Counted from the stretch's first letter, positions 1 through 5,543 are shown. The stretch is DNA of 6,157 nucleotides from CAYNFT01 sp964396535 (GCA_964396535.1 CAYNFT010000106.1:1-6157), one strand, 5' to 3'. Notes: generated from the letters alone by a model not told the origin. A program made the numbers and translations.

Positions 1-927
1 CGGAACAACGCATTCCGGCAGTTTCTCACCTGATTCTTCAAGCGTACTGTAGAATAGTTCGCTATCTGTCACGTATATTTCTACCTGGTTTGTCTTTACC
101 ATGGTAGCCGAAGAATAGAAAAGCCCGAGTCCTTCAAGAAGATGATTGGCCTCCGTCTGGGCTTCCAGTAGTTCTTTTAATGTATATTTCATCTCCACTA
201 CTTCTGTAATTGCCACCAGTTCCGGATATTTCTCACGGTATTTTTCAAGCGTTTCCTCTCCGTCCCGTGTGAAGGCGGCTACCAGCCCGAACTCAGGCTC
301 GTGCTGTATCCAGAACCCGGCAAGGGTCTCGGCTTCGTTTTCTTCAAGTTCCGCCCCATACGGGCCAGCCATGTCCATCAGCTCGAAGCGGCGTATGGCT
401 TCATCCATGCTGATTCCCTGCTCCTCTGCGTATATCGCCGTACCAATAAGCTCGGGATTATCTTTGTATTTCTCGAAAATCTCGGTGTACTTTTCCGAAG
501 TGCTCTCAGACGACGGTGAATCAGCTTCAACAAATTCCCCAACAAGCCAGTAAGGACCTTCACAGTCATCCGGCAGCCTTCGCCCGATGGCTTTCTCCAC
601 TACTTCTGCTGTAGTTTCACCGCCGCCGACTGCTACGGTATCTCCTACACGGGCTACAATCTGACCATCCCTGTCAATAATCTGGATTTCCTCACCCTCG
701 GTATGCAGCGAAAAACCATAAGGCCAGATAAGCAGGTAATTATCATCAAAATACTTCACTCGAAGATAGCCATCATCCATCTCTAGTTTGCCTTCGAGTA
801 ATGCCTCCATCTGCTCAAGCCCGGCTTTTTGCACTGGAAAGAACGGGGAGCCCTCATCTCTGGCATTACAGGAAACAGCCACCATACACATAATTACCAG
901 TACGAATATAGTGATTAACTTTTTCAT
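1..927 (-). CDS. Lipoprotein with alpha-lytic-protease propeptide-like domain (3' end beyond window)
   Basis: The frame is open from the ATG at 927 to the window edge, giving 309 codons and no stop. The protein begins with a lipoprotein signal: KK, a hydrophobic run and lipobox VAVSC with Cys20, so it should be lipid-anchored outside the cytoplasmic membrane. Residues 35-130 form a beta-rich module (WPYGFSL, IIDRDGQIVARVGD, LPDDCEGPYWLVGE) that I recall from unnamed lipoproteins. Residues 165-309 (YAEEQGISMDEAIRRF, GFWIQHEPEFGLVAAFT, LLEAQTEANHLLEGLGL, VEIYVTDSELF) resemble the propeptide of alpha-lytic/streptogrisin-type S1 proteases, which folds and inhibits its protease. No catalytic domain is visible; one could lie beyond base 1. 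The start is set by a GGGGGG ribosome site 6 bases upstream and by an ATGA overlap with the preceding gene's stop, implying translational coupling. The propeptide match is from memory of the family and was not searched. Confidence 0.85.
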   Translation of the reverse strand, partial: MKKLITIFVLVIMCMVAVSCNARDEGSPFFPVQKAGLEQMEALLEGKLEMDDGYLRVKYFDDNYLLIWPYGFSLHTEGEEIQIIDRDGQIVARVGDTVAVGGGETTAEVVEKAIGRRLPDDCEGPYWLVGEFVEADSPSSESTSEKYTEIFEKYKDNPELIGTAIYAEEQGISMDEAIRRFELMDMAGPYGAELEENEAETLAGFWIQHEPEFGLVAAFTRDGEETLEKYREKYPELVAITEVVEMKYTLKELLEAQTEANHLLEGLGLFYSSATMVKTNQVEIYVTDSELFYSTLEESGEKLPECVVP

Positions 928-1901
928 TTTTTACCCCCCAGGGGTTTTAAGCCCCTTTCGATTAACTCTTCATTAGTAACTACATCATCCTGATCAACGG
1001 GATTGATATGAAGCGTGATAGTACGGCTGCCGGAACCCACTCCTTCGAAGTTGTATTCCACTGGTATATAGTAAGTGCCCGGAGGTACGTCCAGAGCAAT
1101 TATTATTATCACGATAGATTCATATTCGGTATACGGTTCGGCTTCGAACTCCGCTGGTCTGATGCTGACTTCCAGTCCGGCGTGAAGAGCCTCCCGGTCG
1201 ACCTTATAAGTGATTTTACCCGGTCCGTTATTACCAGTGGACAGATTAGCGTAGATATCAACTGTCATCCCGGCTGAATACCGCATAACATCGCCCGGCA
1301 ACCTTGCCTTATACCGGGTGAACATAAACTGGACGGAGTCTACTATTTCAGTGATTTTGTCCTTAATGGTATCCAGGTCATCACCGTTGCAGTTAAGTCC
1401 CGGTACAGGATGAAGAGCCGCATTATCAGAAAGAATATAGTTCATCGAATAAACCTTGTTTTCCCAGATTAAAAACCTTCCCTGAGGGTGAAAGGAATGA
1501 CTGCCCGTGCTGGTTTTCCTGAGAAAGAGCAGGTAGCGGTCCCCAGGAAGAAACAGGGGGTCGGATCTCATGTCGGAACCGGGTACATCAGGCGAACCCA
1601 TCTGGACGACAGTAAGTTCCCTAACCTCTTCACCTTTTAACATTTTTTCTACCCTGAAGTCCCAGTAGGTCATATACATCCTTGTTCCTTCTTCTCTGGA
1701 CTCGATAATCCTGTCCGCTACGCCGATGGCGATGACATCCGAGTGAGTGCACATATCGGAGACACTCTGGTAAGTATAAGCCCAGCTTGGGTTCGTGCCC
1801 AATCCTCCGCTACGCTGAGGGGGAGGCGATGGAGTCGAAGTGCAGGAAGCAGTCATCAGTAGTAGCATAAAAGCTAACATTACGACTATCAGCTTTTTCA
1901 T
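924..1901 (-). CDS. Lipoprotein of unknown function, two-domain extracellular
   Basis: This 325-residue protein has a clear lipoprotein signal: MKK, hydrophobic core, lipobox LMTASC with Cys20, then a Ser/Pro-rich linker (residues 21-30). It should be anchored at the outer face of the membrane. Residues 45-155 (HSDVIAIGVADRII, WDFRVEKMLKGE, DPLFLPGDRYLLFL, PQGRFLIWENKVYSM) form a beta-rich module I recall from unnamed secreted proteins that start from a 'SD-I--G-V' strand and a 'V---LKG' strand. Residues 205-300 look like an immunoglobulin-like sandwich (GMTVDIYANLSTG, DVPPGTYYIPVEYNF, TITLHINP). No catalytic residues are apparent. The start is supported by GGGAGG 6 bases before the ATG. The stop overlaps the next gene's start as ATGA. 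The first bases of the gene and its ribosome site closely match those of the next gene. I cannot assign a function. Confidence 0.9.
   Translation of the reverse strand: MKKLIVVMLAFMLLLMTASCTSTPSPPPQRSGGLGTNPSWAYTYQSVSDMCTHSDVIAIGVADRIIESREEGTRMYMTYWDFRVEKMLKGEEVRELTVVQMGSPDVPGSDMRSDPLFLPGDRYLLFLRKTSTGSHSFHPQGRFLIWENKVYSMNYILSDNAALHPVPGLNCNGDDLDTIKDKITEIVDSVQFMFTRYKARLPGDVMRYSAGMTVDIYANLSTGNNGPGKITYKVDREALHAGLEVSIRPAEFEAEPYTEYESIVIIIIALDVPPGTYYIPVEYNFEGVGSGSRTITLHINPVDQDDVVTNEELIERGLKPLGGKK
934..939 (-). promoter_or_regulatory. Unusual all-G ribosome binding site
   Basis: Six consecutive G on the minus strand lie 6 bases before the ATG at 927, inside the last codons of the preceding gene. An all-G Shine-Dalgarno is atypical; the equivalent site of the upstream gene is GGGAGG with the same spacing. 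It fixes the start of the left-most lipoprotein. Confidence 0.6.
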
Positions 1902-2007
1902 TCTTTACCTCCCGTCTACGGCCTTAGTCTGATTCCCCCTTTTCCCCATAAAAAATTTACCTCTAGCCATAAAGAACAGGTCTTCCTTATTCTTTCCGGG
2001 CACCGTG
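1902..2007 (-). other. Intergenic gap within the lipoprotein operon
   Basis: This 106-base gap is the longest inside the five-gene set. It carries the GGGAGG ribosome site (1908-1913) of the downstream lipoprotein gene. I see no copy of the sigma-associated promoter motif here and no GC-rich hairpin followed by a T tract, so read-through from the upstream gene is the simplest view. A 21-codon basic reading frame (1905-1970) ends inside the gap but has no ribosome site of its own. Confidence 0.5.
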
Positions 2008-2895
2008 TCATTCTACAGGGTACGTGCTTTGCACACCTAGGACCTGCTTCACCGCTTCCCTGAGGAGATTGTGAGTATCCTCAAGAATTGGGTAGTCACC
2101 TATGTTCACTCCTGTCTCCTCCCCACCGAGAATACTGGTTACCGTGATATCGCCTTCGGACGGCGAGTGGAACACCAGACTGAATATTGTTTCCGGGCCC
2201 TTGGTCGAGCCTCCTGTCGCATAGTCAGGGCGCACAGGCAGAGCGTTCACCATGTTCACAAGTTGCATGACATCCTGCTTATCGGTGAGAGTCTTTACCC
2301 GTGGTAGGACTCCTTCCAAATAGCCAAAATAGGTTACCTTCACACTGTCGATGTCAGATGGCAGTGCTTCTTCAGGTGGCTTCGGCAGGGGAACGCTATA
2401 GGTAATCAGGATTTCGAAGACCGGGTCAGGCACGCCATATACGCCATATACGTGGACCTCCATGCTGACCAAAGGCTGTGAAGGCAGGAAAAAGGCCGTG
2501 GTGCGGCCGATGCTCCCTTTGCCACCGTGTACACTCTCGTGATATTTGCGGTAGCCCTCTCTGCCGAGTTCTTCCGCATACCAGGTCAGGATGTCACCCA
2601 TTGCCGCTTGCGCAGTGTACTGAGCGGAGGCCGACTGGTATCCAGGCCTCGACGGACCGGTGTAAATCGGCTGGGAGGCAGGGAACGAGGGCGGGCCATA
2701 GTGAGAGTCTACGGATGTCGTAGGTGTGGCGCCGGGGTATACGGGCAGGCTACCCAGAACCACTCCGGGCAGGAAAACTCCGTCTGAAATCACTGTTGAC
2801 GCCGATTGGGCTGGGCCAGTAGACCGACAAGAGCTAAAAAATATTAACAGAATCAAAATCGATACGCAGGCACTTAAAACTCTTATCATTTTCAC
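2008..2895 (-). CDS. Lipoprotein with 'PVYPGA' module, unknown function
   Basis: This 295-residue lipoprotein has a basic start, a long hydrophobic run and the lipobox FFSSC (Cys23). The following 60 residues are rich in Ser, Thr, Pro and Gly, which suits a flexible tether. Residues 50-165 hold a module opening with PVYPGATP and containing ILTWYAEELGREGYRKY, FFLPSQPLVSMEVHVYG and VFEILITYS. I recall this layout from unnamed secreted proteins in which 'VYPGA' precedes a 'WY---L---G' helix and beta strands. Residues 183-290 (IDSVKVTYF, VKTLTDKQDVMQLVNMVNALP, FSLVFHSP, ILGGEETGVNIGDY) form a second alpha/beta module. The start is GTG with AGGA 6 bases upstream; an ATG two codons in is the alternative. 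A 50-base gap separates it from the META gene upstream. Function unknown. Confidence 0.88.
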   Translation of the reverse strand: MKMIRVLSACVSILILLIFFSSCRSTGPAQSASTVISDGVFLPGVVLGSLPVYPGATPTTSVDSHYGPPSFPASQPIYTGPSRPGYQSASAQYTAQAAMGDILTWYAEELGREGYRKYHESVHGGKGSIGRTTAFFLPSQPLVSMEVHVYGVYGVPDPVFEILITYSVPLPKPPEEALPSDIDSVKVTYFGYLEGVLPRVKTLTDKQDVMQLVNMVNALPVRPDYATGGSTKGPETIFSLVFHSPSEGDITVTSILGGEETGVNIGDYPILEDTHNLLREAVKQVLGVQSTYPVE

Positions 2896-2945
2896 ACTCT
2901 ATCCTGAAGTTGATTCTAATCTCTGGTTGAAATGCCACTTTCTAT

Positions 2946-3737
2946 TCAGTTCATAGCATTATTTAATGGTTTCAAGACCAGGGTAATTCTTCTCTCGGTG
3001 TACATCTCCAGCCGGCCGTCGATAAGCCGGTAGCTGACGATCGGGTAAACGGAACCGATAACGGAGGATCGCCCATGCGCAAATTCCCCGGAAGGTTCTC
3101 TGATTCTTTCCGCTTTAACCGAAGTAAATACAATAGTATCACCCTCGGCTTTATAGGAATATTCGTAAGTGGTGGTGCGGTCGAGTCCGTGTAGCGAGAC
3201 GCCGTCCTCGTCGAAGACAAGAGTGTCCGACTCTTCTTCCCTGACCTGCTCGCCGCCGACCGAAAAGAGACGCCAGCTCGTGCCGATAAGGTCGTCCGGG
3301 TTCATCGGGTATTCTGGCCTTCTCTCGAAGACCAGCAGGGTATGCTTCGAGGCATCATAGAATTCCATCAGGGTTCCGTTTACAGAATAGGATTCGGTAT
3401 TCCGAAGACAGTCCAGGTAGGTATCCTCCTGTTTGAGAATCTCTTCGTCACATCCCATAAGGGTTGTCCCCACTGACATATTTATGGAGGTGGCATCTGC
3501 CGAGTAATGCCCGTAATAGAAATTACACCCAGAGCTTCCCTGAACAGACCCGTCATCACGGAGATAAAGGCTGACAACCGTGTGATCGAGAACCTCGCTG
3601 CCGTTGATGGAGACCGCCCACCACTGGCAGCCGACCGGACTATCCGTATTGTCCGCAACCGGCGGATTAAAGAGAAACCAGAGGCCACCTGAAACCAGTG
3701 CCAGCAGCCCGATATAAAGTTTCATCCTGCCTGTCAT
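2946..3737 (-). CDS. Membrane-anchored protein with two META (HslJ-like) domains
   Basis: This 263-residue protein begins with a hydrophobic segment (residues 6-24) with no lipobox Cys, so it is probably an uncleaved anchor or a Sec signal. Residues 35-138 are a META/HslJ-like domain: CQWWAVSINGSEV, the hallmark SSGCNFYYGHY (68-78), TTLMGC (91-96), EDTYLDCL and TLLVFER. Residues 149-258 (IGTSWRLFSVGGEQV, LVFDEDG, DGRLEMYTE, LVLKPL) repeat the outline of the fold but lack the GCN and C-terminal Cys signatures, so the second copy is degenerate. META proteins such as E. coli HslJ are envelope stress-associated (novobiocin resistance); their biochemical role is poorly defined. The start has AAGGAG exactly 6 bases upstream, lying across the stop of the preceding gene with only 3 bases between the two, so the pair is almost certainly co-transcribed and probably translationally coupled. 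Confidence 0.9.
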   Translation of the reverse strand: MTGRMKLYIGLLALVSGGLWFLFNPPVADNTDSPVGCQWWAVSINGSEVLDHTVVSLYLRDDGSVQGSSGCNFYYGHYSADATSINMSVGTTLMGCDEEILKQEDTYLDCLRNTESYSVNGTLMEFYDASKHTLLVFERRPEYPMNPDDLIGTSWRLFSVGGEQVREEESDTLVFDEDGVSLHGLDRTTTYEYSYKAEGDTIVFTSVKAERIREPSGEFAHGRSSVIGSVYPIVSYRLIDGRLEMYTERRITLVLKPLNNAMN

Positions 3738-3740
3738 TTT

Positions 3741-4013
3741 TTACTCCTTCTGCTCCGTTTTGTGCCAGAGGCTTTCGTTATCGAAGGGCCACAGGTCGGG
3801 AATAAACGGATGGTCCAGTCCCAGTTCCCTGTATAAATAATTCTGTACCTGCCTATAGGCTCTTTCATCCGTAACGGATATCTGCCCCAGCATCAGTTCG
3901 ACGAACTCCGGCCCCCGAACCCATATCATGAACTGGAGCGCCGAAGAAATAACGAGTATACCGATGAGGACTATTGCGCCCTTAACTGCGGTTCTCATCA
4001 ATATCTGTTTCAT
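3741..4013 (-). CDS. 90-residue membrane peptide resembling the start of a DppB-type permease
   Basis: The product has one transmembrane segment (about residues 10-31) followed by RGPEFVELMLGQ (33-44) and YRELGLDHPFI (61-71), and then ends. In DppB/OppB dipeptide permeases the first membrane helix is followed by 'PGDPVELMLG' and, some 20 residues later, 'LGLDRPLL'. Order and spacing agree, but the rest of the permease is absent, so this looks like a free-standing relative of that N-terminal segment; a chance likeness cannot be excluded. The ATG at 4013 has AGGAGG 7 bases upstream. A longer frame starting at 4097 is rejected because the promoter element at 4056-4085 falls inside it. It is the first gene of the envelope operon, 3 bases before the META gene. 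Its C-terminal half is charged and should lie outside or at the membrane surface, depending on topology. Confidence 0.8.
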   Translation of the reverse strand: MKQILMRTAVKGAIVLIGILVISSALQFMIWVRGPEFVELMLGQISVTDERAYRQVQNYLYRELGLDHPFIPDLWPFDNESLWHKTEQKE

Positions 4014-4020
4014 CTCCTGT

Positions 4021-4026
4021 CCTCCT
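4021..4026 (-). promoter_or_regulatory. Ribosome binding site of first operon gene
   Basis: AGGAGG lies 7 bases before the ATG at 4013. It is the strongest Shine-Dalgarno in the left part and decides the start of the 90-residue gene over the frame-extending ATG at 4097. Confidence 0.75.
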
Positions 4027-4055
4027 GTGCCGTGCCGGAACAAGTGTTTTATCCA

Positions 4056-4085
4056 TATATACGAAAGAACAGAGAAAGTATCACA
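4056..4085 (-). promoter_or_regulatory. Probable ECF-sigma promoter of the envelope operon
   Basis: On the minus strand TGTGATACTTTCT (4085-4073) is followed after 9 bases by CGTATATA (4063-4056). The same two blocks with the same spacing occur upstream of the ECF sigma gene at 5130-5159, while the 9 bases between them differ at most positions. ECF promoters typically have a conserved -35 with 'AAC' or similar and a -10 with 'CGT', so this pair fits such a promoter, although TGATAC to CGTA is 14 bases here rather than the 16 usual for the SigW class. Transcription would start near 4049, leaving a leader of roughly 35 bases with the AGGAGG site. Confidence 0.7.
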
Positions 4086-4182
4086 TCCGAGTTTCATAAA
4101 AGGATAGAGACAATGGGAAATAGCTTACAGCGGTTAATTGCTGAGAGGCGTCAGGAACTAGCGCGGATGCGGTGCTTCCATA

Positions 4183-4542
4183 CTAACTTGAAGGATTGAG
4201 AAGCAGGATAATCAGCAAGATGATGGTTATGATAATCACTACTATCGCAGCAGCGATGGTGCCCTGCCACATAGTCCTGCGGGGTATTTGCCAGAACAAG
4301 AATCTTTGATTATCGGAGTATTCTTTCTTTTCTTGTTCTTCAAGCTGATGTACAAGCTCTGCCTTTAGATTTTCTTTAAATTCTTTCGAGGGTGCTTCAC
4401 GCAGAGATGCCATTTTACGGGCAAAATCCAGCGCGGAGCGTGTGTCATCGTCCAAAGGCTCGGTGATTTCACTCTCCCGTCCTGTTAATACGCGGTCCAG
4501 ATTTTCAATTAATTCCCTGTCTTTTTCCATACTATTCGTCAT
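4183..4542 (-). CDS. Probable anti-sigma factor, single-pass membrane protein without zinc motif
   Basis: The 119-residue product has a charged, largely helical N-terminal part (residues 5-75: ELIENLDRVLTGRES, LDFARKMASLREAPS, EFKENLKAELVHQLEEQEKK) and one transmembrane helix near the C-terminus (about 95-115, almost all Ile, Val and Leu). It ends four residues later. The layout, cytosolic helices plus membrane helix directly downstream of an ECF sigma gene, is that of an anti-sigma factor. The H-x3-C-x2-C zinc motif of the common ZAS class is absent, and there are no cysteines at all. The start at 4542 has GAGGTGG just upstream and overlaps the sigma stop by 11 bases, implying coupled translation; an in-frame ATG at 4563 lacks a comparable site. 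The partner assignment is by context, and a sigma-independent role is possible. Confidence 0.78.
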   Translation of the reverse strand: MTNSMEKDRELIENLDRVLTGRESEITEPLDDDTRSALDFARKMASLREAPSKEFKENLKAELVHQLEEQEKKEYSDNQRFLFWQIPRRTMWQGTIAAAIVVIIITIILLIILLLNPSS

Positions 4543-5104
4543 GTTGCCACCTCGAAAAACCATCCCTGAGTTTATGTACTGCCCGGCATAGTATTGTGCC
4601 TACATTTGATTCAGACAGCCCTGTAATCTGAGATATCTCACGGTTCGTCATCTCACTGCTGAATTTGAGTGAAATAAGCTCCTGTTCATTCGGGTTCAAC
4701 AGGGAGAGGCACTCATGTAACTTACGGATTTCCTCGGAGCGTGATGTTTCTTCCTCAGGCGATGTTGAAAATACCAAAGCCTTCGACTCTGCTTCTTTCT
4801 GAAGTTTTTGCTCTCTGCTCCTTCTACGATAATAATCGATAAGCGTATTGCGGGCAATGGAGAAAATCCATGTAGAGAAAGCAGCTTTTCCAGAATCATA
4901 TTTTGTGAAGTTGGTCAACGCTTTATTGAAAATGTCCGATGTCAGGTCCTCCGCAGCAGTCCTGTCTCCTACCCTGTAACTCACATATTGGAATACCCTG
5001 GGGAGATACTGCTCGTAAAGACGACCGAACAACTCGGCTGTGGAACCAGGAATCGCAGCTGCAACAATACTATTTTCTGCATTCATAATCAAGAAAAGCA
5101 ACAA
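4532..5104 (-). CDS. ECF-type RNA polymerase sigma factor
   Basis: Region 2 is clear: LFGRLYEQYLPRVFQYVSYR, then AAEDLTSDIFNKAL (the acidic 2.2 segment) and FSTWIFSIARNTLIDYYRRR (2.3/2.4, -10 recognition). After a charged linker, region 4 follows: LHECLSLLNPNEQELISLKF and the helix-turn-helix TNREISQITGLSESNVGTIL (-35 recognition). Regions 1 and 3 are lacking and length is about 190 residues, as for ECF factors. Three starts are possible: GTG 5119 (no ribosome site, almost at the inferred transcription start), TTG 5104 (GGAGAG 6 bases upstream, chosen here) and ATG 5086 (no site). The gene overlaps the anti-sigma candidate by 11 bases. A promoter-like element shared with the downstream envelope operon lies just upstream, which points to autoregulation. 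I cannot name its ECF group. Confidence 0.95.
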   Translation of the reverse strand: MLLFLIMNAENSIVAAAIPGSTAELFGRLYEQYLPRVFQYVSYRVGDRTAAEDLTSDIFNKALTNFTKYDSGKAAFSTWIFSIARNTLIDYYRRRSREQKLQKEAESKALVFSTSPEEETSRSEEIRKLHECLSLLNPNEQELISLKFSSEMTNREISQITGLSESNVGTILCRAVHKLRDGFSRWQHDE

Positions 5105-5110
5105 GTTTTG

Positions 5111-5116
5111 TCTCTC
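5111..5116 (-). promoter_or_regulatory. Ribosome binding site supporting a TTG start for the sigma gene
   Basis: GGAGAG is 6 bases before the in-frame TTG at 5104. It is the only Shine-Dalgarno-like site near any of the candidate starts of the sigma gene and lies within the short leader predicted from the promoter at 5130-5159. Confidence 0.5.
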
Positions 5117-5129
5117 CACTACCCATAAC

Positions 5130-5159
5130 TATATACGAAGAAAACAAGAAAGTATCACA
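5130..5159 (-). promoter_or_regulatory. Probable autoregulated ECF promoter of the sigma gene
   Basis: TGTGATACTTTCT (5159-5147), 9 bases, CGTATATA (5137-5130) on the minus strand, identical in both blocks and in spacing to the element before the envelope operon. Transcription would begin near 5123, only about 20 bases before the TTG start. Just upstream the 8-base word ATCACACC (plus strand) occurs twice, at 5154-5161 and 5173-5180; the first copy overlaps the -35 block. Confidence 0.7.
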
Positions 5160-5543
5160 CCGCTCTGCAAAAATCACACCCGGTAATTAAGTTAGCACTA
5201 TAAAGTCAACTTAGCAAGCAAACATATCCAATCGTAAATTTCAGAGATTATTGTTACATGAGTGTCCGAACTGGTTTCCCCGGCTTTTCTTTAACACAAG
5301 ACTTTCGCTGATTGAACAAAGAGACATAAAGTAGAATTGCATCCCAGGCTGAAAAAAACTCTTGTGTAAATCCAGACCTGTGTAAAGCATCGCTGCACCT
5401 CCAGAACTTATTATGCTCCATGAGGTCAGCGTTTTCATGACATCAGAATGTGATTTCAATCGGGTAGAAGAAGAGATTAACTAAATACCTTGAGAGGGAA
5501 GGAAGTTACGCTTCTGAGCAAAGAATCCGGTGCTTTGTCTAGG
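5160..5543. other. Gene-poor stretch between sigma gene and HEPN gene
   Basis: No intact gene is supported in these bases. The left end contains sequence upstream of the sigma promoter, including a second ATCACACC word (5173-5180) and a 6-base inverted repeat (TAAGTT 5188-5193, AACTTA 5208-5213). The centre holds the IS110-type transposase scrap. A longer minus-strand frame (5241-5459) spans that scrap but its flanks look non-coding. A loose inverted repeat, TTTAACACAAGA (5290-5301) against TCTTGTGTAAA (5360-5370), surrounds the truncated end of the scrap. Confidence 0.5.
5355..5402 (-). pseudogene. 5' remnant of an IS110-type transposase gene
   Basis: An ATG at 5390, preceded 6 bases upstream by GGAGGT (5402-5397), opens the peptide MLYTGLDLHKSF. 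IS110/IS1111 (DEDD) transposases typically begin with an 'YVGIDLHK' strand carrying the first catalytic Asp, and the resemblance includes the Asp-Leu-His-Lys core. After about 12 codons none of the three frames continues with anything I recognise, and the frame stops near 5241. The element is therefore dead: only the translation start and the first strand remain. The rest was deleted or lost at a junction near 5355. The likeness is short, so chance cannot be excluded, but the matching ribosome site supports it. Confidence 0.5.

Noticed and set aside
146..553. A plus-strand frame of 135 residues rich in Ser.
   Set aside because: It is antisense to the left-most lipoprotein, has a low-complexity Ser-rich composition and no ribosome site; the minus-strand frame there gives a clear lipoprotein.
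1905..1970. A 21-codon basic frame whose stop lies within the ribosome site spacer of the downstream lipoprotein gene.
   Set aside because: No ribosome site of its own and no recognisable features; an open frame of this length is expected by chance, though a leader peptide cannot be excluded.
2432..2449. A 9-base tandem repeat (ACGCCATAT twice) in the GTG-start lipoprotein gene.
   Set aside because: Two copies only, in frame, encoding a short VYGVYG stretch; nothing suggests more than local slippage.
4014..4097. An ATG at 4097 that would extend the permease-like gene to 118 residues.
   Set aside because: The shared promoter element (4056-4085) lies inside this extension, so the ATG is upstream of the transcription start. 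The ATG at 4013 has a far better ribosome site.
4100..4182. A possible terminator after the anti-sigma gene.
   Set aside because: The only stem found (GGA-GC with a mismatch around 4165-4180) is short and not followed by a T tract.
4543..4563. An ATG at 4563 as start of the anti-sigma candidate.
   Set aside because: The extra seven residues lie wholly inside the sigma region 4 coding sequence, with no good ribosome site before 4563, whereas 4542 follows GAGGTGG.
5241..5459. A 72-residue minus-strand frame as a real gene.
   Set aside because: Only the internal MLYTGLDLHKSF stretch resembles a known family; the flanks look non-coding and the ribosome site is at the internal ATG.
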